This document shows, in pieces, positions 51,001-61,424 of a stretch of 64,000 nt of DNA (positions within the stretch are counted from its first letter, which is position 1; each line of letters begins with the position of its first letter). Made by a program: the position numbers and the translations under genes. The notes under the pieces are model-generated. The model was not told the DNA's origin. It saw nothing but the letters and a program-made list of their open reading frames with translations, and searched no databases. Origin of the DNA: Maritimibacter fusiformis (GTDB lineage: Bacteria; Pseudomonadota; Alphaproteobacteria; Rhodobacterales; Rhodobacteraceae); the NCBI RefSeq assembly GCF_008086115.1, contig NZ_VSIY01000004.1, forward strand, positions 1 to 64,000. The letters are read 5' to 3'.

Positions 51001-53495
51001 GGCCTGATGCCGATCATCGGCCCGTCCGGCATGATGTCGCGGGCCAGCGTGCGCTCGACCGGGCGGCCCGAGCCTTCCTTGACCCGGATCGCGATATTGG
51101 CGGTCAGCGGCACGCCCGCGACATCGGCGCTCGGAAAGCTGATGGGCAGAACGGCGCGGCCCTCGTCGTCGGTGCGACTGTCCGCGATGCCGCCCCATTG
51201 CGTCTGCATCCGGGCGTCGTGACGGCCAAAGCGATAGCCCGCCCAGCCGTCGACTTCGGTGGCCTGGCTGAGACGGATCTCGCCCTCGATCTCGAGGTCG
51301 GCCCCCGGCGCACCGAACAGATAGCGCGCGTCAAGCGTCAGGTTGGGCCGGTCGGCAAGCGTCAGGGGCCGGTCCTCGGGCAGGGCCAGGGTGAAGTCGA
51401 TCCGCTCGGGCAGGAAATCCTCGACCAGGAAGGTGGTCGAGGCCAGCGCAGGCGCATCCGGGTCGGCGTGCAGGTCCAGCCGCCAGGTGCCGCGCGGCGC
51501 GTTGCCCGCGACCGGCAGGTTGAAGACATGCCCGCCGGCGCCCACGCCGCTGGACAGGTGGCGCGAATATTCGACGCCATCGGGGCGGAACATCACGGCG
51601 GTGACCGGCAGACCCTCGATGGCCTCGGCGGTGCCGTCACGGGCCAGCGCGGTGGCGTTCACCACTTCGCCGGCGCGGTAGGCGCCCCGGTCGGTGGTCA
51701 CGAAAAGGTCGATCGGCGGCGCCGCCGGACGCCCCTCGACCCCCCGGTCGGACAGGTCGAACTCGGGCTCGGTCAGCGACAGAAAGGCGATGTCGTCGCC
51801 GGTGCGCACCACCACCAGCGCGGGCGCTGCGGCGCCGCGACCGGCGGTCTGGCCAGCGATGAAATGGGCATAGCCGTTCGGGTCGGTCTGGACCTCGCCC
51901 AGGACCGCGTTGGTCGATGACACCAGTTCGACGCGCGCCCCGGCCATCGGCTCTGCCGACCCCAGCGCGCGGGCAAAAACATGCAGCCCGTCCGCCCCCA
52001 GCATCGTGGTGACGCCGATGTCCGAGATCACGAACCATTGCGTCGCAGGCGGGCTGTCCCACTGGTCGACCCCCGGCACCGAGGCTTGCAGCACGTAGAT
52101 GCCCGGCGGCTGATCGCCGATGGCCTCGCCGATCGGCAGGCGGGTGGTCACGTCGACATTCAGTTCCGTGGCGATCTCGGCGGTGCCGGTCCAGATCGGC
52201 TCGGCCAGCGCCTCGGTGAAATAATCCGCCTCGTAGCTGTCGAGCGAGCGCCCGAAATAGTTCTCGTGGAAGGTCTGCACCAGGTTGCGATCGCTCAGTC
52301 GCGCCAGCGTCAGGTCGATCTCGGTGACGTTCACCCCGACGATGGGCAGCCCGGCATCCGGTGTCGCCGGCAGCACGTAGGCCCGGCCCGGGAAATGCAC
52401 CGAGGCGGTGCGGTCGCGGACATAGAGGTTGAGCTGCACCGGCTTGACCAGCATCTCGCCCGATTCCGAGGGCAACCCGGCGCGCAGCGTCAGCGCGTAA
52501 CGCTCGCCGTGGGTAAGCCCCTCGACGCAAAGCTGCTGGCCCGAGGCCTCGACCGCCAACCCGGTGATGTCGGACTGCACGAACGGCGCATAGTCGACGC
52601 CGGTGGGCGCCAGCGCCTCCGAGAAGGTGGCGCAGATGCGCGGGCTGGCGGCATCGCTGTCGACCGTCGAATCGGTCACGCGAAAACCGAACATGCCGAT
52701 GGCACGGTCCAGCGCCGCATCGGTGTCGTTGCGCGGATCGGCGGCCTGTGCCAGCCGCAGCGCCGGGATGGTGTCACGCCCGCGCCCGATGGCCTCGAGG
52801 GCGGTGGCCATCTCGATCAGCGCATTGGCCTGCTGCGGCGCGATGCTGCTGCGCAGATAGCCGTTGATGGCGGCGTCCAGTGCCTGGCGGAACAGCTTGT
52901 TCTTGTCGCTCGAATTCTCGCTGTTCTGCGCCGCCGCGTTCGACAGGCGGGCGTATTCGATCCAGTCACCGGCGGCATCGGTGATGACCGTGGCCGCCGC
53001 CATGTAGCGCATCGCCGAGACGATGTTGGCCTCGGCCTCGGCCTGCCGCGCGTAGTTGACCAGATCGACCGGGTCGAATCCGCCCGAGACGAAATCATGT
53101 GGCAGGCGGCGTGCCGCGCGGGTGGCGGCGGAAAGGTCGGAGGCATAGAGGAAATCGAGGTCTTCGGCCCGCGCCTGTGCCCCTGCGAGCACGGACGACG
53201 GCACCGGCACGACCTCGGCCGAGAAGGCGCCGGCATAGGGTTCCTGCGCACCACGCCGCTGTTTCAGGAAACAGGCGTTTGAGCGGGTGTTGTAGGTGTA
53301 GGCGCCGCAATCGTCATTGGCGAAACAGGCGTTTTCGCAGGCCTGCAGGGTCGTGTCGAAGATCGACTGCAGGTCGCCGCCGGGGAAATCCATGTCCCGA
53401 AACAGGATCACCCGCTTGTCGGATACCGGGTTTTCGGCCAGCGCCATCGAGGTAAAGCCAAGACAGAACGCGATGAAAACGAAAAACGTGCGCAT
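48060..53495 (-). CDS. bacterial alpha-2-macroglobulin with N-terminal PAN/Apple domain
   Basis: An 1811-aa protein. Signal peptide MRTFFVFIAFCLGFTSMALA. A PAN/Apple-type domain with paired Cys (ACENACFANDDCGAYTYNTRS, about 48-70) precedes the macroglobulin domains. A bait-like region and the A2M block follow (AWSNTGVGQAEADV). The thioester motif is intact: YPYGCTEQQ with Cys1369. After it lies the alpha/alpha thioester-domain barrel (LANQSSGGSFGLW) and a C-terminal domain. It should trap proteases covalently in the periplasm. There is no lipobox, so it may be soluble, unlike the lipoprotein version in E. coli. Coupled to pbpC. Confidence 0.93.
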   Translation of the reverse strand: MRTFFVFIAFCLGFTSMALAENPVSDKRVILFRDMDFPGGDLQSIFDTTLQACENACFANDDCGAYTYNTRSNACFLKQRRGAQEPYAGAFSAEVVPVPSSVLAGAQARAEDLDFLYASDLSAATRAARRLPHDFVSGGFDPVDLVNYARQAEAEANIVSAMRYMAAATVITDAAGDWIEYARLSNAAAQNSENSSDKNKLFRQALDAAINGYLRSSIAPQQANALIEMATALEAIGRGRDTIPALRLAQAADPRNDTDAALDRAIGMFGFRVTDSTVDSDAASPRICATFSEALAPTGVDYAPFVQSDITGLAVEASGQQLCVEGLTHGERYALTLRAGLPSESGEMLVKPVQLNLYVRDRTASVHFPGRAYVLPATPDAGLPIVGVNVTEIDLTLARLSDRNLVQTFHENYFGRSLDSYEADYFTEALAEPIWTGTAEIATELNVDVTTRLPIGEAIGDQPPGIYVLQASVPGVDQWDSPPATQWFVISDIGVTTMLGADGLHVFARALGSAEPMAGARVELVSSTNAVLGEVQTDPNGYAHFIAGQTAGRGAAAPALVVVRTGDDIAFLSLTEPEFDLSDRGVEGRPAAPPIDLFVTTDRGAYRAGEVVNATALARDGTAEAIEGLPVTAVMFRPDGVEYSRHLSSGVGAGGHVFNLPVAGNAPRGTWRLDLHADPDAPALASTTFLVEDFLPERIDFTLALPEDRPLTLADRPNLTLDARYLFGAPGADLEIEGEIRLSQATEVDGWAGYRFGRHDARMQTQWGGIADSRTDDEGRAVLPISFPSADVAGVPLTANIAIRVKEGSGRPVERTLARDIMPDGPMIGIRPGFDGALSEGSEATFRLIALGTDLNPTAMNVTWELNRIVTDYQWYRSSGSWYWEPTTSRTRIASGEATLGGTPVEVAAPVDWGQYELVVSRADGAYLASSVDFYAGWYGGADAATTPDMLEVSLDAEAYAPGDTATLRFVPRSAGKTLITVVSNRLIDMVAVDATEGENTVTLPVTDAWGAGAYVTATLIRPLDDATGRAPTRALGLTHASVDPGDHQLTASLTAPAEAQPRGPLEITVNVDGVVDGDTAWVTVAAVDVGILNLTSFASPDPSSHYFGQRRLGMGIRDLYGRLIDGRTGEMGAIRSGGDAMAQMRMDAPPPTEELMAQFSGPVEVIDGKARVTFALPEFNGTVRLMAVAWSNTGVGQAEADVLVRDPVVVTASLPRFLAPGDEARMLLEITHAKGPAGEMELSAISDGVVIAGGSLLRKVALEQLGTARLSVPIRVNAEGIFTIDLALVTPDGTRLTKTLNLPVESLDPEVARTSRMSLAPGNSLTLGRDIFDGLRPGSARATLTAGPLARIDAAGLLDQLDRYPYGCTEQQTSRALPLLYMGGIAEAMGLSDRADLPDRIQKAVTAVLANQSSGGSFGLWRPDSGDLWLDAYVSDFLGRARTQGYDVPDTAFRAAMDNLRNRVNYYPEFDEGGGDLAYALYVLAREGAAAMGDLRYYADIKAGAFTTPLALAQLGAALASYGDSSRADAMFARASSQLQGTSDEGQVWRDDYGTNLRDAAAVLTLAVEAGSDALDREALLARVARGDKWLSTQEATWSLLAANALLTDSTAQGLTLDGSAMTGPLVEVMSPAQLAVPRVIANDGTRATDLTVTTFGVPLVPEPAGGNGFGIERRYFTMEGEPADIAEVEQGTRLVTLITVTPWGRSDGRLIVSDPLPAGFEIDNPNLIRGGDIAALEWLQLTNDTETTEFRQDRFIAAVNWSSDKAFRLAYIVRAVTPGTFHHPAPLVEDMYRPTYRATGEAGSVIVRE

Positions 53496-53646
53496 GGGAA
53501 CCTCCTACCAGCCTGCCGCATGCTGACACGTGGGCCGGATTCGGGCAACGGCGGCGTGTGAATCGCCCGCGCCGTTAACCGGACGTTCACCCCGTTTTGG
53601 CAATCTCGCGGCAAGGGGCAGAATGCCCGGCTGCACGGAGACGGAA

Positions 53647-55866
53647 ATGATGCGGGAAAACCTGCTGACCGAGGAACGGCGCGCGCGCATGGCGGCGGAA
53701 CGATTGCTGGCGCAGAAAGAGGCCGAGTTGCACGAGGCCAACCGCAAGCTGTCGCGCCATGCCGTCGCACTGTCGGAAGACCTTGTCGAAACCCGTGGCG
53801 TGGTCGCGGTGGTCAAGGACGAAAACACCCGCGTGCGCGCCGATCTCGAACGCGCCAACGAAGAGGTTTCGATCGCCAAGCGCAGGCTGTGGAACTCGAT
53901 CCAGTCGGTGCGCGACGGGTTCGCGGTGTTCGATGCCGACAACCGGTTGGTGATCGCCAATGCCGCCTACCTTGCGCCGTTCGACGGGCTGGAGTGCATT
54001 CGCCCCGGCGTGCACTACGAAGAGGTGGTCGAGGCGCTGCTGGCCGAAGGCATCGTCGATATCGAGCATCGCACACCGGCGGAATGGCGCGCCGACATGC
54101 TGGCGCGCTGGCATTCGCCCGCGCCCGCCCCCGAGGTCATCAAGCTGTGGGATGGCGCCTTTATCCGGCTGGTCGAACAGCGCGCGCCGGGCGGCGATAC
54201 CGTCTGCCTCGGCCTCAACATCACCGAGGCGATGCAGCGCGAAGAGGCGCTGACCGAGGCCACCGAAAAGGCCGAGGCCGCGAACCGCGCCAAATCCGCC
54301 TTTCTCGCCAACATGAGCCACGAGATCCGCACGCCGATGAACGGCGTCGTGGCAATGGCCGACCTGATGGCCGAGGGCGATCTCGACGACGAACAGCGGC
54401 TCTACGTCGACACCATCCGCAATTCAGGCCAGGCGCTTTTGTCGATCATCAACGACGTGCTGGACTACTCCAAGATCGAGGCCGAGAAACTGGTGCTCAG
54501 GCCGGAACCCTTCGACCTCGAGCACACCATCCTCGACGTGTTTCGCCTGCTGCAACCGACGATCCGCGAAAAGAACCTGCATGCAACGCTGGACTACGAC
54601 ATTTTCCTGCCGACCCGCTACGAAGGTGACCCGGTGCGCGTGCGCCAGGTGCTGACCAACCTGATCGGCAACGCCGTCAAGTTCACCGCCGAAGGGCAGG
54701 TGCTGGTGCGGGTCGTCGGCGTGCCCGAGGGCACCGGGGCCGATCGGCTGCATATCACCGTCGAGGACACCGGCATCGGCGTGCCCGCCGACAAGCTCGA
54801 CCACGTTTTTGGCGAGTTCAACCAGGTCGAGGATGAGCGCAACCGCAGCTATGAGGGCACCGGGCTGGGCCTTGCGATCACCCGCCAGCTTGTGGAGCTG
54901 ATGGGTGGCCAGGTTTGGGTCGAAAGCGACGAGGGCGTCGGCTCGTGTTTCGGCATCAGCCTGCCGATGCCGGTGGCCGAAACCACCGATCTGCCGCCGC
55001 TGCCCACGGGGCTGACCCGGGCGCTGGTGGTCATGGAAGACGGGCTGGACCGGACCATCCTGGAACGCCGCCTGATCGCGCTGGGCCTTTCGGTGCGTTG
55101 CGAGGTGGCTGGTCAGGGTGCGGAGGGTCCGGCGGACGTGGTGTTTGCCGAGGCGGGCGCCGACCTGCCGGATCTGCCGGGTATCCCGGTGATCGCCGTG
55201 GCCCGCCCGGACCGCCCGGCCCCGGAGAGCGACAAGGCCACGACGGTCCTTCGCCTGCCCATCGCGCGCCACGACCTGACCTCGGCCCTCGCCGCGCTCG
55301 ACCCCGCCGCATCGGCGCGAGCCGCCGCCACGGATGCCCCGCGCGCGGATACTCCCGTCACCGCCACGCCGGTCTTCGGCTCGGTCCGGCGCCGCGCGCC
55401 GGTCAGCCCGCCGGATGGCACCGGCGCGCAGCCCGCGCCGACCGCCGGCACCGCACGCCGGATGCGGGTCCTGATGGCCGAGGACAACAAGACCAACCGG
55501 CTGGTGTTTTCCAAGCTGGTGAAAACCCGCGACCTCGAGCTTGCGTGGGCCTGCAACGGGCACGAGGCGGTCGCCGCCTTCGAGGCCGGGCCGGTGCCCG
55601 ACCTGATCTTCATGGACATCTCGATGCCCGGCATGGACGGCAAGGAAGCCACCCGCAAGATCCGGCAGATCGAGGCCGACAAGGGCCTGCCCGCGACCCG
55701 GATCGTGGCGTTGACCGCGCATGCGATGCAAGGCGATGGCGACGAGATCATGGCGCATGGCCTCGACGCCTATCTGACCAAGCCGTTCGACAAGGCCGCG
55801 ATCCTGTCGGAAATCGACGCCGCCTGCCCGGCAGAGGCCCGGACCATCGCGCCGGAACTCGCCTAG
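53647..55866 (+). CDS. hybrid histidine kinase / response regulator with coiled coil and PAS
   Basis: 739 aa from ATG 53647 (GGAG upstream). No transmembrane segment: a long N-terminal coiled coil (about 1-85), PAS-like sensor (RDGFAVFDADNRLVIANAAYL about 96-116), HisKA with MSHEIRTPMNG (phospho-acceptor His225), HATPase with the N-box NLIGNAVKF, the G1 box EDTGIGVP and G2 GTGLGLAI. A degenerate receiver-like stretch (about 460-600) is followed by a full REC domain (MAEDNKTNR; Asp657 in IFMDISMPGMDG). The HPt partner must be elsewhere. Signal unknown. Its stop shares CTAG with the convergent yaaA. Confidence 0.92.
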   Translation: MMRENLLTEERRARMAAERLLAQKEAELHEANRKLSRHAVALSEDLVETRGVVAVVKDENTRVRADLERANEEVSIAKRRLWNSIQSVRDGFAVFDADNRLVIANAAYLAPFDGLECIRPGVHYEEVVEALLAEGIVDIEHRTPAEWRADMLARWHSPAPAPEVIKLWDGAFIRLVEQRAPGGDTVCLGLNITEAMQREEALTEATEKAEAANRAKSAFLANMSHEIRTPMNGVVAMADLMAEGDLDDEQRLYVDTIRNSGQALLSIINDVLDYSKIEAEKLVLRPEPFDLEHTILDVFRLLQPTIREKNLHATLDYDIFLPTRYEGDPVRVRQVLTNLIGNAVKFTAEGQVLVRVVGVPEGTGADRLHITVEDTGIGVPADKLDHVFGEFNQVEDERNRSYEGTGLGLAITRQLVELMGGQVWVESDEGVGSCFGISLPMPVAETTDLPPLPTGLTRALVVMEDGLDRTILERRLIALGLSVRCEVAGQGAEGPADVVFAEAGADLPDLPGIPVIAVARPDRPAPESDKATTVLRLPIARHDLTSALAALDPAASARAAATDAPRADTPVTATPVFGSVRRRAPVSPPDGTGAQPAPTAGTARRMRVLMAEDNKTNRLVFSKLVKTRDLELAWACNGHEAVAAFEAGPVPDLIFMDISMPGMDGKEATRKIRQIEADKGLPATRIVALTAHAMQGDGDEIMAHGLDAYLTKPFDKAAILSEIDAACPAEARTIAPELA

Positions 55867-56621
55867 ATGCCGCGCAGGAACACGGGCCGGTCGGGTGTGC
55901 TCATCTGCGGCTGGAAGCGGTAGCCGCCGCGGTCGAAATCCGCCAGCCCGCCGGGGTCGGTCAGCCGGGTCTGCACGATGAACCGCGCGATCGCGCCGCG
56001 TGCCTGCTTGGCAAACACCGCGACGATGCGGGGGCCGTTCGCGTGGTCTTCGAGAAACACCGGCGTGATGACCCGAAGGCCCAGCGCGGCCCGGTCGGCG
56101 GCGGTGAAATACTCGACCGAGGCGCAGTTGACGAGCGTGTCGGTGTTCAGCGCGCGCGCCTCCTGCGCCAGCCGGGCCGCGATCTTGTCGCCCCAGAACT
56201 CGTAAAGGTTGCGCCCCCGCGGATTGGCCAGCCGCGTTCCCATCTCCAGCCGGTGCGGCGCGATCCGGTCGCGCGGGCGCAAAAGGCCGTAAAGCCCGGA
56301 CAGGATGCGCAGGTGGCGCTGGGCATAGTCCAGCTCATCGGGGTCGAGCGAGGCGGCCTCGAGCCCGGAATAGGTGTCGCCCGCAAACAGCTCGACCGCC
56401 TGTTTCACGCCCTCACCGCTGCCGAACGCGGCAAAGCGCGTTACGTTCAGCCGGGCCAGCGCGGGCGACAGGTGCATCAGCCGCCCAAGCGCCTCGGCAT
56501 CCAGTGCCCCGGCAATGTCCGCCAAGGTTGCAGCCTCGTCCGCAAACACCGGCTCGGTGCCGCCGGGCGCGCGCGGCGGGGTTTCATCCAGCCGCTTGGC
56601 GGGGGAGACGACGATCAGCAT
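55863..56621 (-). CDS. yaaA: YaaA/DUF328 peroxide-stress protein
   Basis: A 252-aa protein starting MLIVVSPAKRLDE, with LYGLLRPRDRIAPHRLEMGTRL (about 122-143), LYEFWGDKIA and NCASVEYF, all YaaA blocks. E. coli YaaA lowers free iron and DNA damage under peroxide stress and binds DNA. It follows a secreted hypothetical gene by 14 bp on the minus strand. Confidence 0.92.
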   Translation of the reverse strand: MLIVVSPAKRLDETPPRAPGGTEPVFADEAATLADIAGALDAEALGRLMHLSPALARLNVTRFAAFGSGEGVKQAVELFAGDTYSGLEAASLDPDELDYAQRHLRILSGLYGLLRPRDRIAPHRLEMGTRLANPRGRNLYEFWGDKIAARLAQEARALNTDTLVNCASVEYFTAADRAALGLRVITPVFLEDHANGPRIVAVFAKQARGAIARFIVQTRLTDPGGLADFDRGGYRFQPQMSTPDRPVFLRGI

Positions 56622-56635
56622 CGGGGTTCGGCCTT

Positions 56636-57439
56636 TCAGAAATCCATCAGTTCGGTGACGGTCGCGGCGTCGAACAGCGGGCCTTCCGCGGCGCCATCGA
56701 GATAGATCGGCAGGTAACGTTGCAGCCCCGCGCGAATGTCGCCGCCGGTCAGGCCGACATAGTCTTCGTCCTCCCCGCGCGCGCGGTAGTGGTTGGCGAA
56801 ATACTGTGCCGCATAGCCGGCGACCTCGTGACCCTCGCTGTCGCATCTCGTGGCCAGGAAAATCACCCGCGCCAGCATCTCGCCGCCATCGACGTTGTTG
56901 ATCGCGTGGCGGGCCAGTGCCGAGGCCTCTTCGGCCGGGTAAAGCCCGCAGCCGATCTGTTCCAGTTCGCCGGGGATGAAAAGCTGTTCGTGGATGCCGC
57001 CGATCAGGAAATCCGACGACATCGCGAACATCAGATCCCAATAGGCGTCACGTTCGTCGGCGGTGGTCCATTCGATCCCGCTGCCGTCCGGGTCCTTCAG
57101 CGGCACCGGATCGAACGGGCCGGCCTCCATGCCGGTCAGGCGGACATTGGTGCGAAAGGCGTGCAGATGCGCGGTGAATCGGTCATTTTCCGGCGGTTCG
57201 AGCGCGATCCCGGCGGCTGTGAACATTGCCATGATCTGCCCGAGCAGCACCCGGTCGGGACCGCAGCCCTCGACCATCGTGTTCGCCGCCTCGCCCAGTT
57301 CCAGAAGTGGCACATCGGCGGCGCGGGCGCGTTGGGTCAGGTCGTAGAGTTGCTGGCTGGCATCGACCGGACAGCCGGCATCCTGCGCCCGGACCGTGGC
57401 GGGCAGGACAAGCAGCATGAGCGCAAGCAGTCGGATCAT
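56636..57439 (-). CDS. secreted hypothetical protein
   Basis: A 267-aa protein. Signal peptide MIRLLALMLLVLPATVRAQ. The mature part is acidic with several Cys (GCPVD, EGCGPDR, IGCGLYP, TRCDSEG), consistent with disulfides in the periplasm. It seems mostly helical. I do not recognise a family. It sits between recQ and yaaA on the same strand; GAGG lies before the ATG. Co-transcription with yaaA is likely. Confidence 0.7.
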   Translation of the reverse strand: MIRLLALMLLVLPATVRAQDAGCPVDASQQLYDLTQRARAADVPLLELGEAANTMVEGCGPDRVLLGQIMAMFTAAGIALEPPENDRFTAHLHAFRTNVRLTGMEAGPFDPVPLKDPDGSGIEWTTADERDAYWDLMFAMSSDFLIGGIHEQLFIPGELEQIGCGLYPAEEASALARHAINNVDGGEMLARVIFLATRCDSEGHEVAGYAAQYFANHYRARGEDEDYVGLTGGDIRAGLQRYLPIYLDGAAEGPLFDAATVTELMDF

Positions 57440-57495
57440 CGGGGCCTCGTGTCACAAGGGGGTGCGCGCCAGCCAAGCCGCCGGCGCACAAGGTG

Positions 57496-59547
<2,052 letters not shown>

Positions 59548-59608
59548 GGCGTGGGAAAACTGCTCGTTGGTTGCGGGCAGATTCACACGCACGCCATGCG
59601 CGCGCAAG

Positions 59609-59911
59609 TCAGATCATCGCGTAGTAGTAATTCGCGATCAACTGGCGCAGGGCGAACAGGATCAGGATCACCACCAGCGGGGCCAGGTCGATCCCGCCCA
59701 TGTCCGGCAGAAAGCGGCGGATCGGCTTGTAGAGCGGCTCGGTCAGCCGGTTCAGCAGATACCAGATCTGCCCGACCAGCGGCTGGCGCAGGTTGAGCAC
59801 CTGGAAATTCACCAGCCAGGAAAAGATCACATGCGCGATCACGAGAAACCAGACGATCCCGATGATGGCGACGAACACCTGCAGCAACGTGGCGACGAGC
59901 GGGGAGAGCAT
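59609..59911 (-). CDS. YggT family membrane protein
   Basis: 100 aa from ATG 59911. Two hydrophobic segments flank the conserved loop LNRLTEPLYKPIRRFLPDMGGIDLAPLVVILILF, the YggT signature. Linked in various bacteria to osmotic adaptation and divisome-related genes. It lies 61 bp upstream of recQ on the same strand. Confidence 0.9.
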   Translation of the reverse strand: MLSPLVATLLQVFVAIIGIVWFLVIAHVIFSWLVNFQVLNLRQPLVGQIWYLLNRLTEPLYKPIRRFLPDMGGIDLAPLVVILILFALRQLIANYYYAMI

Positions 59912-60053
59912 GGGCGATCCTCGATTGTTCGACACTGACCTAGGGCGAAGCGCCCGCCTGCGCAAGTCCGCAAGCAGGCGCATCCCGAGTTGGCGCTTGC
60001 CCGGCCCCGGCTTTTCCTGTCATGTCACGGGCAAAACCGGGGAGGGCAGCGAA

Positions 60054-61424
60054 ATGGCGGAGGTATCCGCGAAACGGCGGGTCTGGGGGTGGTGGTGGTT
60101 CGACTGGGCCAGCCAGCCTTACCACACCGTCCTGATGACCTTCGTCTATGGCCCGTTCTTCGCATCGGTTGCCGCCGCGTTCTTCATGTCGACCGGCATG
60201 GACGAGTTGGCCGCCGACGCCCGCGCGCAATCGGTCTGGTCGCTGGCGCTGACCGTGACCGGGCTGATCATCGGCTTTGGCGGCCCGATCATCGGCGCGC
60301 TGGCCGACAGTTCAGGGCGGCGCAGACCGTGGATCCTGGGGTTCTCGGTGCTCTACGTGGTCGGGGCCTGGATGCTGTGGAACACCCAGCCGGACGGCTC
60401 CAATATCTGGGCGATGCTGGTGGCCTTCGGGATCGGGTTCATCGGGGCCGAGTTCGCGCTGATCTTCGTCAACGCGCAACTGCCGGGGCTGGTGGCGGAT
60501 GACGATGTCGGCAAGGTCTCGGGGTCGGGCTTTGCCTTCGGCTATATCGGCGGGTTGGTGGCGCTGGCGATCATGCTGCTGTTTTTCGCGGAACAGCCGG
60601 GCGGCAAGACGCTGATCGGGCTTTCGCCGGGCTTTGGCCTGCTCGATGCCGAGGCGTTCGAGGGCACGCGCATCGTCGGCCCGTTCGTGGCGGTCTGGTA
60701 TGTTGTGTTCATGATCCCCTATGCGCTGTGGGTGCGCGACACCGGCAAGCGGGCCAAGACCTCGTTCTCGGTGGGAATGAAGATCCTCGGCAAGTCGATC
60801 CGGGGGCTGGCCAAGAAGAAAAGCCTGTCGGCTTTCCTGCTTTCGTCGATGTTCTACCGCGATGCGCTGAACGGGCTTTACGGTTTTGGCGGGGTCTATG
60901 CGACGCTGGTGCTGGACTGGCCGATCGTGCTGGTGGGCGTGTTCGGCATCGTGTCGGGCATGGCGGCGGCGCTGTTTTCCTGGCTGGGCGGCAAGGTCGA
61001 CAAGGCGTTCGGGCCCAAGCCGGTGATCGTCGGCGCGATCCTGGGACTGAGTGCGGTGATCGTGGTGGTGATCTTCATGTCGCGCGAAAGCCTGTTCGGC
61101 GTTCCGCTGGCCGAAGGCTCGACATTGCCCGACATCGTCTTTTTCGCCTGCGGCGTGGTGATCGGCGGCATGGGCGGGACGCTTCAGGCCGCCTCGCGCA
61201 CCCTGATGGTGCGCCATGCCGACCCGGAGGCGCCGACCGAAAGCTTCGGCCTTTACGGCCTCTCGGGCCGCGCCACAGCATTCATGGCGCCGGCGATGAT
61301 CGGGCTGGTCACGACCTGGACCGGATCGGCGCGACTTGGCGTATCGCCGCTGCTGGGTCTCTTTCTTCTTGGCCTCGTTCTGCTAATCTGGGTGAAACCG
61401 GACGGCGAAAAAGGTCTGAGATGA
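60054..61424 (+). CDS. MFS transporter of the Atg22/UMF1 type
   Basis: 456 aa from ATG 60054 with GGAGG upstream. About twelve hydrophobic helices, N-terminal WWWFDWASQPYHTVLMTFVYGPFF (family hallmark DWA-x-x-x-Y), and MFS loop GALADSSGRRRPW between helices 2 and 3. FGLYGLSGRATAFMAPAMIGLV is the UMF1-type C-terminal block. In fungi the relative Atg22 exports amino acids; the bacterial substrate is unknown. The stop overlaps the mepA start (ATGA). Confidence 0.88.
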   Translation: MAEVSAKRRVWGWWWFDWASQPYHTVLMTFVYGPFFASVAAAFFMSTGMDELAADARAQSVWSLALTVTGLIIGFGGPIIGALADSSGRRRPWILGFSVLYVVGAWMLWNTQPDGSNIWAMLVAFGIGFIGAEFALIFVNAQLPGLVADDDVGKVSGSGFAFGYIGGLVALAIMLLFFAEQPGGKTLIGLSPGFGLLDAEAFEGTRIVGPFVAVWYVVFMIPYALWVRDTGKRAKTSFSVGMKILGKSIRGLAKKKSLSAFLLSSMFYRDALNGLYGFGGVYATLVLDWPIVLVGVFGIVSGMAAALFSWLGGKVDKAFGPKPVIVGAILGLSAVIVVVIFMSRESLFGVPLAEGSTLPDIVFFACGVVIGGMGGTLQAASRTLMVRHADPEAPTESFGLYGLSGRATAFMAPAMIGLVTTWTGSARLGVSPLLGLFLLGLVLLIWVKPDGEKGLR

